Notes under the pieces: generated by a model | What the model saw: the letters and a program-made list of their open reading frames with translations, nothing else | What the model was told of the DNA's origin: nothing | Databases searched by the model: none | Shown here: piece by piece, positions 45,714 to 54,800 of the stretch | Layout: each line of letters begins with the position of its first letter | Numbering within the stretch: the stretch's first letter is position 1 | Program-made: the position numbers and the translations under genes | Source of the DNA: Mariniphaga sp. | Lineage (GTDB): Bacteria; Bacteroidota; Bacteroidia; Bacteroidales; Prolixibacteraceae | Reading direction: 5' to 3' | Length of the DNA: 64,000 nucleotides | NCBI GenBank assembly: GCA_024636975.1 | Contig: JAGXGA010000062.1 | Location: forward strand, 87,214 to 151,213

Positions 45714-45742
45714 TTGTATTCTTTTGAATTTCATTATATTTG
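45714..45742 (+). promoter_or_regulatory. Integrase promoter
   Basis: TTG at 45714-45716, an 18-bp gap, and TATATTTG at 45735-45742 fit the Bacteroidota consensus TTG-N19-TAnnTTTG. It reads toward the integrase start at 45887. The CGGCAGG repeats (45795-45864) lie between promoter and gene, so integrase bound there could repress its own transcription. Confidence 0.6.
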
Positions 45743-45794
45743 TAATGATATAATGTTATTGAAAATAAAGCCATATATTGATGTATTTTGATAA

Positions 45795-45864
45795 AAAACG
45801 GCAGGAAAACGGCAGGACATAAATTGAAGTAAAAAACGGCAGGAATGTAAAAAAAACGGCAGGA
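45795..45864 (+). repeat. Left-end CGGCAGG direct repeats (putative integrase arm sites)
   Basis: Four exact copies of AAAACGGCAGGA at 45795-45806, 45806-45817, 45833-45844 and 45853-45864. The first two have an 11-bp period and the last two a 20-bp period with shared flank (ATGTAA). The same pair with 11-bp period recurs at the right end in the same orientation. Confidence 0.8.
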
Positions 45865-45886
45865 ATGTAAATTCACACCAAATGTA

Positions 45887-47155
45887 ATGAAAAAATACTA
45901 CTCAATAAAATTAATTGGAGGTAAAAAAAGTAAACTGAAAGATGGATCTTCTCCGGTTGGTTTGGTTGTTCGAAAGGCAGGAAATAGAAAGATTATTTTT
46001 TTGGGAATTTCGGCATTCCCTGAACAATGGAATGATGAATTCCAGTTATACGCTGTTGATAAACGGAACACAAATCTTCATCCTGACAGGGAAAAGAATA
46101 ACAGCTGGCTTTCCGGAGTCAAAAAACGCTGCAATAAGATTATTGAAGAGTATGAGGAAAAAAAGATTGATTGGACATTAAGACAATTTGAACAGAAATA
46201 CCTGAATAAATCAAAGCATACAGGAGTTAGGGACTATTTTCTGAAACACATTGAGAAGCTTGAACGGGCCGGCAAAATTGGAAATAAAAAAGCATACGAA
46301 AATACATTGTATATGCTTGAGCTTTTCGATCCAATGTTTCATCGGTTGATGTTTAATGATGTCGATTTAAAATATATCAGTGATTTTGATGAATACCTTA
46401 GCATCGAACGGGGTGCAGCAAACAATACAATTAAATATTACATTAAAACATTTCGTTCGCTGCTAAATAAAGCCATTAAAGATGGTGAAGCATCTGAAGT
46501 AAATTATCCATTTGGGAAAAACGGTTACAGCATCTCATCACTGGAACAGGAAACGGAAAAGCGATATCTGCCAAATGTATATATTGAAAAACTAAAAGAT
46601 GCCGAATTGAAAAGCCACACAATGCAATGGGTAAGTAATCTCTTTCTTTTCTCATATTTCTGCCAGGGAATGAGCTTCATTGATGTTGCTTTTCTTACTA
46701 AAGACAATATCCTAGTTTTCGAAGGCGGAAAATATATCGCATATAGGAGACAGAAAACTGAAAGCAAAAATTCTAAAATCATCCGGATTAAAATTACTGA
46801 TAAAATTCAGCAGCTTCTGGACTGGTTCAGTCAGAACACGACACTTGTAGAAAACTACATTACACCATGTATAACCATTGAAGGCTACAAGGGAGAACAG
46901 CTTTACAACCATATCCGGGATAGGTATCGTAAATATAATAAACATCTTAAAACCTTGGGGGAAACATTGGGGTTTGAAGGCATTAGGTTAAGCAGTTACA
47001 TGTCGCGACATAGTTATGCAATGCGATTAAAAAACAGCGGAATTCCTGAAGATGTTATTTCGGAAGCTCTTGGACATAAGGACCTATTGACGACTAAAAT
47101 ATACCTGGATTCATTCCAGAAAGATGAGATTGCAAAAGCAAATGAATTACTGTAA
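45887..47155 (+). CDS. int: Tyrosine recombinase/integrase (IntDOT-like)
   Basis: A 422-residue site-specific recombinase that would insert and excise the element. Arm-binding domain (about 1-90), SAM-like core-binding domain (about 105-205) and catalytic domain (about 225-415). Motifs: FCQGMSFIDVAFL, where the first catalytic Arg is replaced by Ser as in the CTnDOT integrase; Lys in YRRQKTE; SYMSRHSYAMRL for the second Arg; LGHKDLLTTKIYLDSF with nucleophile Tyr406. It is the first gene after attL, oriented inward. Its promoter lies at 45714-45742. Confidence 0.93.
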   Translation: MKKYYSIKLIGGKKSKLKDGSSPVGLVVRKAGNRKIIFLGISAFPEQWNDEFQLYAVDKRNTNLHPDREKNNSWLSGVKKRCNKIIEEYEEKKIDWTLRQFEQKYLNKSKHTGVRDYFLKHIEKLERAGKIGNKKAYENTLYMLELFDPMFHRLMFNDVDLKYISDFDEYLSIERGAANNTIKYYIKTFRSLLNKAIKDGEASEVNYPFGKNGYSISSLEQETEKRYLPNVYIEKLKDAELKSHTMQWVSNLFLFSYFCQGMSFIDVAFLTKDNILVFEGGKYIAYRRQKTESKNSKIIRIKITDKIQQLLDWFSQNTTLVENYITPCITIEGYKGEQLYNHIRDRYRKYNKHLKTLGETLGFEGIRLSSYMSRHSYAMRLKNSGIPEDVISEALGHKDLLTTKIYLDSFQKDEIAKANELL

Positions 47156-47166
47156 ATAAGAAAACA

Positions 47167-48126
47167 ATGTGTGCAATGTATTTCGATGCTAAATTAGATG
47201 GCGACCAGCTACAAAGGGATATAAATGAGATAAATGCCAATCTCAGAAAAACTCTGGAAGAAGGCAGGGCGCAATTGATCGAAGAACTCGAAAAGGAAAA
47301 TAGTAAATTAAATGAGTATGTTTTATATTCGGACAATCCTGTACTAATAGATTGGTGGGGGTATTACAAGAGGGTTGTGTCCGAAGATTACAGCATGCAA
47401 AGAATGATTAATCTCAGATTGTCATTTTTGATTTTTGTAAATTACCTCCAATACAAAGAAAAACAGGGAGAGTTAAAAGAATTCGTAAAATCAAAGCAGG
47501 GGGGCTATTTATCATCATGGAAGGAATTTTCCGAAATATTTTTAAACAGCAATGATTTTTTGAATTCTGTATTACCCCAAATAAGCAAAAAGAATTATCT
47601 AAAGTACGAAGGCTTAACTTTCAAATATCTGGATAAGTTGTATAAAGGGGAAAGGCCACCACAATTTAAACATTCAGAAATATTTGTAAATGTTATACAG
47701 TCTGATGATTTTAAATTTATATCGGAAACTTACTTTAAATATGCCCATAGCAATGAAAGCGGTGAGAAGGAAGATAAAAAGCCGATAAAAACCAATTCCG
47801 TAAGACCGGTATTCGATGAAGAAATCAGAAGTGATGTAATTAAAAATCTCAAACACTTATTTTCACCCGAAAAGGAATTTGAAAATTTCATTAATGGCAA
47901 ATTGATTAATGGGAAAATTGATTTCAGCGGCAAACAAGCAAAGCTTGCGGGACTGCTTATACAATTAAAAAGAGATGGTGAAGTTAATTCGGGGACACAT
48001 GAGCAGACTTATGAATTTTTAAAAAATACTTTCACAATAAATGGCAAGGACATAAGCTCCAAACAAATTTTAAAATATCTAACCGGTAAAGCAAAAATAT
48101 CTGAATCAAATATGATTCATCTTTGA
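47167..48126 (+). CDS. Unknown protein with tape-measure-like N-terminus
   Basis: A 319-residue soluble helical protein starting 11 bp after the integrase. The first 23 residues (MCAMYFDAKLDGDQLQRDIN plus EIN) match the start of the element's tape measure protein at 51870 in about two thirds of positions (shared YFDA, QLQRDI, IN). The remainder (WWGYYKRVVSEDYSMQRMINL ... ISSKQILKYLTGKAK) has no resemblance to the tape measure and no family I recognise. A role in interfering with helper-phage tail assembly is possible but hypothetical; an integrase cofactor is the alternative. Confidence 0.6.
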   Translation: MCAMYFDAKLDGDQLQRDINEINANLRKTLEEGRAQLIEELEKENSKLNEYVLYSDNPVLIDWWGYYKRVVSEDYSMQRMINLRLSFLIFVNYLQYKEKQGELKEFVKSKQGGYLSSWKEFSEIFLNSNDFLNSVLPQISKKNYLKYEGLTFKYLDKLYKGERPPQFKHSEIFVNVIQSDDFKFISETYFKYAHSNESGEKEDKKPIKTNSVRPVFDEEIRSDVIKNLKHLFSPEKEFENFINGKLINGKIDFSGKQAKLAGLLIQLKRDGEVNSGTHEQTYEFLKNTFTINGKDISSKQILKYLTGKAKISESNMIHL

Positions 48127-48150
48127 AAGTAGTTTAAACTTGTAGGGTTT

Positions 48151-48182
48151 AAAATGGGGGTGCTTTTGGGTACCCCTATTTT
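48151..48182 (+). terminator. Terminator after the integrase unit
   Basis: AAAATGGGGGT (48151-48161) pairs with ACCCCTATTTT (48172-48182) with one G-T pair, followed by a T-run (to about 48185). It separates the integrase unit from the AlpA-like and replication genes. Confidence 0.7.
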
Positions 48183-48233
48183 TTATGGGTTTTACTGGGA
48201 TTAGTTTTGATTCAAATTGTAAAAATAAATAGT

Positions 48234-48572
48234 ATGGAAATCGAAACTAATAAAATTACGGATGAGACTCCAATATCCTTTTTAACCGTTGGCCAGTTAA
48301 AAAAAATACTCAGTATTCCTTCACAAAGGGAAGCAGTAAAAAATGAAATTCCTGAAATTTTCGGACCTCAATTAGCTTCAGAATTGTCTGGTTATAAAAT
48401 GTCAACAATTTATGCCAAAACGTCCAGGAATGAAATTCCGCATTTTAAAAGAGACAATAAAGTATTATTCCGCAAATCGATATTTTTTGAGTGGTTGACA
48501 GAGAATAAAATTGAAACCAAAGCAGAATATTCTAGGCGGATGGATCGTAGATTAAGCAAAATTGAAAGATAG
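48234..48572 (+). CDS. AlpA/excisionase-like helix-turn-helix protein
   Basis: A 112-residue protein from ATG 48234; an in-frame earlier start at 48207 would add nine residues. The C-terminal half SGYKMSTIYAKTSRNEIPHFKRDNKVLFRKSIFFEWL is a MerR/excisionase-type winged helix (helix_turn_helix_17 style), in which the recognition helix is followed by the beta wing FKRDNKVLFRK. Such proteins act as excisionases or as activators of satellite genes (AlpA in P4-like elements). It heads a plus-strand unit with the replication genes. Confidence 0.72.
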   Translation: MEIETNKITDETPISFLTVGQLKKILSIPSQREAVKNEIPEIFGPQLASELSGYKMSTIYAKTSRNEIPHFKRDNKVLFRKSIFFEWLTENKIETKAEYSRRMDRRLSKIER

Positions 48573-48574
48573 CC

Positions 48575-48781
48575 ATGAATCAGCAACCTAATCCAGAAAT
48601 TTACGGAATTGGCCTTGACCTTGCCTCCGGGGAACTTGATCTTTTCCCTATCGCAGAAAAACCCGAAAATCATTCATTCGGGATGTTTGTCAGCCACAGA
48701 ACCGGCACCTTGTGTCAGATGGAAACATTGCGGCAAAATGTCATTAACAAATCTCTTGGAACCTTAAGAAAATTAAAATGA
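48575..48781 (+). CDS. Small hypothetical protein
   Basis: A 68-residue protein 2 bp after the HTH gene and overlapping the next gene by 4 bp (ATGA at 48778). It contains EIYGIGLDLASGELDLFPIA and FGMFVSHRTGTLCQMETLRQ, with no known motif. The tight coupling supports it as a real gene of the replication unit. Confidence 0.6.
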   Translation: MNQQPNPEIYGIGLDLASGELDLFPIAEKPENHSFGMFVSHRTGTLCQMETLRQNVINKSLGTLRKLK

Positions 48782-49551
48782 GTCAGGGATGGATCAAACT
48801 ACATAGAAAGATTCAGAATAACTCATTATGGTTATCTGAGACCTTTACACGTGGTCAGGCGTGGGTCGATCTACTTCTGTTGGCAAATCACAAAGATGGA
48901 TTTTTTTATAAAAGAGGGGTTAAGGTGAATGTTGAACGTGGTCAAGTTGGTGTAAGTGAAGTTGGATTAAGTGATCGATGGAAGTGGTCAAGAAATAAAG
49001 TAAGAAAATTTTTAAAAGACCTGGAAAAAGAACAGCAGATTGAACTGCACAAAAGCAATGTAACACAATTAGTTACAATCATAAATTATAAAGAATATCA
49101 ACAAAAAGAACAGCAGATTGAACAGCAGAAGGACAACAGAAGGACAGCAGAAGGACAGCAGAAGGACACAAACAAGAATGTTAATAATGATGATACTGAT
49201 AAGAAATTTATTTATGATGAAATTTCAGTAAAATTTGAAATGTTCAGAAAAAAATATCCCGGAACCAAAGGAGGATTAAAAACTGAGCTTGATAACTTTC
49301 TTAAGAAAAATGAACCTGAGATTATAGATCAACTCCTGCCAGCTCTTGAAAAAGAAATTTCCCACAAAGAACAACTTCAAAAGGCAGAAGAATTTTGTCC
49401 CCCCTGGAAACACCTTTCAACATGGATTAACAAAAAAAATTGGGAACAGGAATTTCCCGAAAATATTTCAATTAATATAATCAATAAAAATGGAAAAAGA
49501 AAAAAAGGAATTAACGAAGGAGACATTACTTCAAGCTCTGGATACAATTAA
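48778..49551 (+). CDS. Replisome organizer / replication initiation protein
   Basis: A 257-residue protein. The N-terminal winged helix (residues 1-105) with GWIKLHRKIQNNSLW, TRGQAWVDLLLLANHKDG and WKWSRNKVRKFLKDLEKEQQI is that of phage replisome organizers (DnaD/RepO-like N-terminal domain). A Gln/Lys-rich linker carries short internal repeats (QQKEQQIEQQKD, about 115-140). The C-terminal domain (about 150-240) would bind the helicase loader. It overlaps the DnaC-like gene by 62 bp, coupling the two. Confidence 0.8.
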   Translation: MSQGWIKLHRKIQNNSLWLSETFTRGQAWVDLLLLANHKDGFFYKRGVKVNVERGQVGVSEVGLSDRWKWSRNKVRKFLKDLEKEQQIELHKSNVTQLVTIINYKEYQQKEQQIEQQKDNRRTAEGQQKDTNKNVNNDDTDKKFIYDEISVKFEMFRKKYPGTKGGLKTELDNFLKKNEPEIIDQLLPALEKEISHKEQLQKAEEFCPPWKHLSTWINKKNWEQEFPENISINIINKNGKRKKGINEGDITSSSGYN

Positions 49552-50350
49552 TGAGCAGGCTGATAAATTTATTTACTGGTATGTCTATTCTCTTCTTTAC
49601 AAGAGCAAGTATATTGAACTTGATGGTGAAACTATTTACTTACCCTATTTCGGTAAGGATGAAAATGTAATATTTAGGTTATTTGATGCCTTTCTGAAAA
49701 TAAAATATCCCGGATATGATATTTTGGAGACCAGCAAAGAACTTGTTATAAAATTAATCAAAGTGGCTACCGGTGAAGCCGAAAGGCCGGGAATCATCCT
49801 GCAGGGGCCTGTTGGTACCGGTAAAACTTTTTTAATCCTAACTTGGTTAGAATTTCGATTAAAAGTTATCAATGCTTATCCTGTTGAAAGACGAAATGAT
49901 ATTCAGCATTCAAAGATTAAAGCTCCTTCAATCATTCGATATTCACCCATTGAGTTAAGAACAAATTTTTTTCAAGATGGATATGCATTTATTGAAAAAG
50001 GAGCAGGTAATGCCAGAAAAGAACACAACAGAGGAGAAATAATGTTCATTGATGATTTTGGATTGGGTGCAATTGTGAACTATTTCGGAGCTGAAGTAAA
50101 TATCCTGGAAGAATTAATTTACAAAAGATATGAAGAATTTAAAAGGGCTTCAAACTTTGAATTTTATTGTACTACCAATCTGAGAAGAAAAGATGTTGAG
50201 GATAATTTCAATCCACGCTTTTACAGCAGGGTTTACGAAATGGCTAGCTGGGAACCATTCACCGGAGATGATAGGCGCAAAGGAAGTGGACTAATAAAAC
50301 AATGGCCAATGCTTCCAGAACTTCAATTAGAAAGACCTGAGAGATGGTAA
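49490..50350 (+). CDS. DnaC/IstB-like AAA+ helicase loader
   Basis: A 286-residue ATPase expected to load the host DnaB helicase at the element's origin. Walker A is GPVGTGKT (residues 106-113), Walker B EIMFIDDFGLG (about 178-188), and the sensor/arginine-finger segment YCTTNLRRKDVED, followed by FNPRFYSRVYEMASW. An N-terminal 95-residue domain should contact the partner encoded upstream. With the organizer protein this gives the element an autonomous replication module, as in phage satellites. Confidence 0.85.
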   Translation: MEKEKKELTKETLLQALDTINEQADKFIYWYVYSLLYKSKYIELDGETIYLPYFGKDENVIFRLFDAFLKIKYPGYDILETSKELVIKLIKVATGEAERPGIILQGPVGTGKTFLILTWLEFRLKVINAYPVERRNDIQHSKIKAPSIIRYSPIELRTNFFQDGYAFIEKGAGNARKEHNRGEIMFIDDFGLGAIVNYFGAEVNILEELIYKRYEEFKRASNFEFYCTTNLRRKDVEDNFNPRFYSRVYEMASWEPFTGDDRRKGSGLIKQWPMLPELQLERPERW

Positions 50351-50550
50351 AGGATAAACAGCGCCCGGAATTACGACAGTCCCTAAAAAGCAAAAAAAAT
50401 CTTTTATACAAGCGAAGGACCAGGCGCAAAATTGAACGCCTGATCCTGCTTTCCAGGGAAATGATTCAAGGTACAATCATAGATTTTGATGAGCTAAATG
50501 ACATTGATTTTAGGCTGCAATTTTTATCAAAAAGATACCATTCTTGGTAA
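50344..50550 (+). CDS. Small basic protein
   Basis: A 68-residue Arg/Lys-rich protein (RPELRQSLKSKKNLLYKRRT, RRKIERLILLSREMIQG) that overlaps the DnaC-like gene by 7 bp. The charge suggests nucleic-acid or protein binding; no motif is recognisable. It ends the replication unit, and an AT-rich gap of 100 bp follows. Confidence 0.55.
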   Translation: MVKDKQRPELRQSLKSKKNLLYKRRTRRKIERLILLSREMIQGTIIDFDELNDIDFRLQFLSKRYHSW

Positions 50551-50650
50551 AAAAGTGGCAAAATGTATAAAACAGGCAAATGTTAAAAATATAAAATACT
50601 GTATATCAATTACTTAATTTTCTATTGAACACAATACTAATTATAAGACC

Positions 50651-51676
50651 ATGAAACAAAGGCTAACTTTCTACGAAAAGCAACACTTACAGCGGATGAT
50701 CCAGCAACAGGGGTCAATCAAGTACATCTATGATGATTTTATCCGTAAAGTAGGTGTTCACATGACCGGATGGACCGATACTGGCTCAGGGGACATCTGG
50801 ATGCGTAACAAGAGAATCGAGAACGCTATTCAAAAGGAATTAACAGAACTGCATAGTAAAATGTTGTTGAACATGGATGACTTTGCCACCGATGCCTGGA
50901 AACGCAGCAATCTCAAAAATGATGAGCTTGTTTCTGCTTTTATTAAAGACATGGCAATAAGTGAAACAGCCAAAAAGGGGATGTTTGCCCGCAATGCCGA
51001 TGCCTTTAAGGCATTTATGAATCGAAAATCATCTGATGGATTAACGTTATCGGATAGGGTTTGGCGGGTAATGGGTTCAGCAAAAGAGAACATTGAGTTT
51101 TACCTTGAATCGGGGTTAAGTACTGGCAGGCCGGCAGCATTGATTAGCCAGGATGTAAGACAGCTACTCAAAGAGCCTGATAGAATATTCCACAGGATAA
51201 GAAACTCAAAAGGCAAGCTGGTACCTTCGGCTCCAATGGCGGCTTATCATCCCGGAACGGGTGTATATCGGAGCAGTTACATGAATGCCTTGAGATTGGC
51301 TGTAACCAACACCAACGAGATGTATAGAACAGCGGATCACGACAGATGGAAAAGCCTCCCTTTTGTGATTGGCTTTGATGTGAAACGATCTGCCAATGCA
51401 GCTGATGATTGCCCTATCTGTGAGGCAATGGTAGGACGGTATCCGAAAGAATATTTATTTAGGGGAAATCATGCATTTTGTATCTGCTATGCTACTCCGG
51501 TTTTAAACAACGAAGATGAGTTTGTTGATGCCTTAGTTAATGATGACTTTTCGGCCGTAAAACAAATAGAGGACCTGCCAACAGGTCCCAGGAGCTTTAT
51601 TCAGGAGCAGATTGATAAAGGTAAACTTACCAAAGATTCTTATTTCCTGAGGCAGAATAAGCAGTTTTTCAAATAA
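50651..51676 (+). CDS. Phage head morphogenesis protein (Mu F / SPP1 gp7-like)
   Basis: A 341-residue protein with the C-terminal domain of minor head proteins: TNTNEMYRTADHDRWKSLPF, then DDCPICEAMVGRYPKEY and the zinc-like NHAFCICYATPVL (C-x2-C ... H-x2-C-x-C). These proteins sit at the portal vertex and are normally encoded beside the portal and capsid genes, which are missing here. N-terminal half helical. In a satellite it could redirect helper capsids. Confidence 0.78.
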   Translation: MKQRLTFYEKQHLQRMIQQQGSIKYIYDDFIRKVGVHMTGWTDTGSGDIWMRNKRIENAIQKELTELHSKMLLNMDDFATDAWKRSNLKNDELVSAFIKDMAISETAKKGMFARNADAFKAFMNRKSSDGLTLSDRVWRVMGSAKENIEFYLESGLSTGRPAALISQDVRQLLKEPDRIFHRIRNSKGKLVPSAPMAAYHPGTGVYRSSYMNALRLAVTNTNEMYRTADHDRWKSLPFVIGFDVKRSANAADDCPICEAMVGRYPKEYLFRGNHAFCICYATPVLNNEDEFVDALVNDDFSAVKQIEDLPTGPRSFIQEQIDKGKLTKDSYFLRQNKQFFK

Positions 51677-51732
51677 ATTCCCCCAAATCAAACCCTCTTA
51701 TATTTTAAGTTGAACAGCAAAAATTTAATTCC

Positions 51733-51861
51733 ATGAAAGACAGAACACGTTTTGGAAATTCCAGAAGAAGTAACAGGGCACCAAAAACCGACTCCGATAG
51801 GGTTCTAAATGAAAAGATCAAAAGCGAGGAATGGAGAGCAGGAATGAAACCTAACAAATAA
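51733..51861 (+). CDS. Small basic protein of 42 residues
   Basis: ATG 51733 to TAA 51861 codes for a 42-residue hydrophilic protein starting MKDRTRFGNSRRSNRAPKTD and ending EEWRAGMKPNK. It lies between the head protein (56 bp) and the tape measure (8 bp) on the same strand. In phages this position often holds a small head-completion or chaperone protein. No direct support for function. Confidence 0.5.
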   Translation: MKDRTRFGNSRRSNRAPKTDSDRVLNEKIKSEEWRAGMKPNK

Positions 51862-51869
51862 ATTTTAAA

Positions 51870-54800
51870 ATGTCAGCACTATATTTTGATGCCCGGATCG
51901 ATAATTCACAACTTCAACGGGATATTGCCCAAATAAATAAAGACATATCCGGTCTTTCTAATCACATGAAAAAAGAGGGCCGGGAGATGGATAATATTAC
52001 CAGCCGGTTAGGTGCAGGACTGGCAGGTGCCTTTTCTGTGTTCGCGGCAGGTAGTTTTATAAAAGATATTGCCAGGGTCCGGGGGGAGTTTCAACAGCTT
52101 GAGGTTGCATTTGAAACGATGCTGGGCAGCAAGGAGAAATCAGATAAACTAATGGCAGAGGTTGTTGATTTCGCAGCAACCACTCCTTTTGAATTATCGG
52201 AGGTTGCATCCGGGGCAAAACAGCTTTTAGCATACGGAACAGCCGCAGAAGACATAATTCCTACATTAAAATCATTAGGTGACGTTTCCGCTGGGTTATC
52301 GGTTCCCATTGAAAGACTTATACTAAACTATGGACAGGTCCGGACTCAGCTAAAATTGACAGGCCGCGAATTAAGGGATTTTCAGGTTGCGGGGGTTCCT
52401 ATTGTTGCCGAATTGGCTAAAAACCTGAATGTATCCGAGCAGGCTATCCAGGACATGGTATCAGCCGGTAAGATTGGATTTGCGGATGTCGAAAAGGCAT
52501 TCCAGAGCATGACCAATGAAGGGGGAAGGTTCTCAAACCTGATGGAGAAACAGGCCCTTACGATTACCGGGCTTGCTTCTAATTTTGCTGATGCGTGGGA
52601 CCGGATGCTTAATTCAATAGGGCAGGAGAACGAAGGAATCATTGCCGGCTCCATCCAGGGCGCCATTACCCTTGTTGAAAACTATGAGGAGGTCATAAAG
52701 ATATTAAAGGTACTGGTTGCAACATACGGAGCTTACAAAGCGGCTGTAATTGCTACAGCAGTTGTTGAGCGTGCCGCTGCTGCATCCGGAGCAGTCAGGG
52801 CATGGATTAACCTTGCGAGGGGAATAAAGTCAGCTAAGGATGCCCAGATAGCTTTTAACCTTGCATCTTCTGCCAATCCTTACGGAATCATCCTTGCTTC
52901 TATTGCTGCTCTTGTTTCTTACCTGGTCATCTTCCGGAAGGAAACAAAAACAACTCAGGATTATATTGAAGATTTAAATGATAGCATTGAAGGCATCGGA
53001 AGTCAGGTTGATGTTGATGATTTAATAGGACAATACAATAACCTTCAGAACAAAACAAACAAAACAGCCAAAGAGCAGGAAGAGTTAAATAGAATAGTAG
53101 GTGAATTGGCAAAACAGTTCCCCAGTGCAATTAGCGCAGTTGATGCATACGGTAAGGCTATTGAGCTTTCGGGAGAAAAGATTGATGAACTAAACAACAA
53201 AATAAAAAACAATAAACGTGAACTTGCAAAGGATAATCTTGCTGATTCACAGGAACAGGTCAATGAGAAACTTGCAGAGGCGAACAGGTTACTTGATGAA
53301 GCCAATGCAAAACAAATAAAAATATATGATCCTAAAACCGGACTTACCGAAACAAGGGATTTAACAGATTCCCAGATTCAGAAACGAAGGGAACAGGCAG
53401 ATGAACTATTTAACGATGTTGCCAAACTACAGGAATCAATAACGAAACTGGAAAACCAGTTTTCGGGCATAGGTGTTATTGATGTGGAAAAATTCAAGAA
53501 ACAGCATTCTGATCTTTTTAAGGATATTTCTACCCAAACAAAAGAACAGGCAGAAGAAACAAAAAACAGCCTTGAAAAACTGCTTGTGTATCAGTTTGGT
53601 GATGAAATTGCCAATACAATAAAAAGCCAGATTGATGTTTTGAATAACCATCTGGCGCTGCCAACAATTCAAAAGCAGATAGATCAGACTATTATTGATC
53701 TAAAAAAAGCACAGACGCAGCTTGAAAGCATGAGGGCTCCCGGATCGATATCTACAACCACCCAGATAACCGACAAAGAGGAAGAGATAAAGGCATTACA
53801 GGAAAAGCTTGATGCATTAACCGGCGTATCCAAAAAGGAAGCAGAAAAGCGGTTAAAAGAACAGCAGAAAGCAGAACAGGAACGACTTAAAGCATTAACA
53901 CAGTTTCATGAAGAAGAATTGAATCTTGAGCGCTCGTTGCAGGCATCAAAGATTGCTATCATGAAGGAAGGTGCCGAACGTAAAAAAGCGGAGGCAGAAC
54001 TTGCCTATGATCAGGAATTAGACCGTATTAATCAGCAGCAACAGGCTTTTTTAGAAACATGGAATGCATCACAGGGATTTGAGCCGGGGAATGCAGGGTT
54101 TATTACCGAATTACCAGACGCAGAGGTCGAGAGGTTTACACAATTAAGGATTAATGCTGAAGCAAGGAAGAATCAGCAGATTGAGGAAATTAACCGGAAT
54201 GCAGCCAAAGAAGTAAAAGCAATATGGCAGGATGTTAACGCAGTCTATTTAAACGATACTGAAAAGGAAATTGCCTCAGTTAACTCTCTTTACGAGGAAC
54301 TGATAAAAAAGGCGAAAGAGGCCGGTATTGAAGATACGACAGACATTTATGCGGCATGGATAAAGGCAGTTGAAGAGGCAAATATTGACTCAGGAATGAG
54401 GCAGCTGCAGTTTGAAGAGGAAGTTGAGCTGCAACGTGCTGAGATTTCCACTCAGGGATTTAACCGGGAATTGTTGGTTGAGAAGAAAAAGCTGGAAATA
54501 ACAAAGAAATACGCACAGCAGAAGATTGGCCTGCTGAAGAAATCAGGTAAAGAGGAAAGCCAACAGGATATTGAATTGCTTCAACTGTTCATAAAGTCAG
54601 CTAATGAAGGGCTGGAAGAATTAAACGAACAGACCTTATCTGATTCTATTTTTAAGATTGGAGAAATGGCAGCAGCCATGAAAGGTTTTTCTGATACTGT
54701 ATTTGGAGCAGATTCACAACTAAGCTCCATGTTTGATGAACTTTCAAACGGAGCAGGTATCCTGGCAAATATCGCATCCGGTAACTTTATAGGGGCAGCA

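Noticed and set aside
45532..45876. 114-codon minus-strand open frame across attL
   Set aside because: It translates the tRNA 3' end and the terminator hairpin (…[10 protein letters not shown]… …ERSEQGF); a known kind of spurious frame next to tRNAs.
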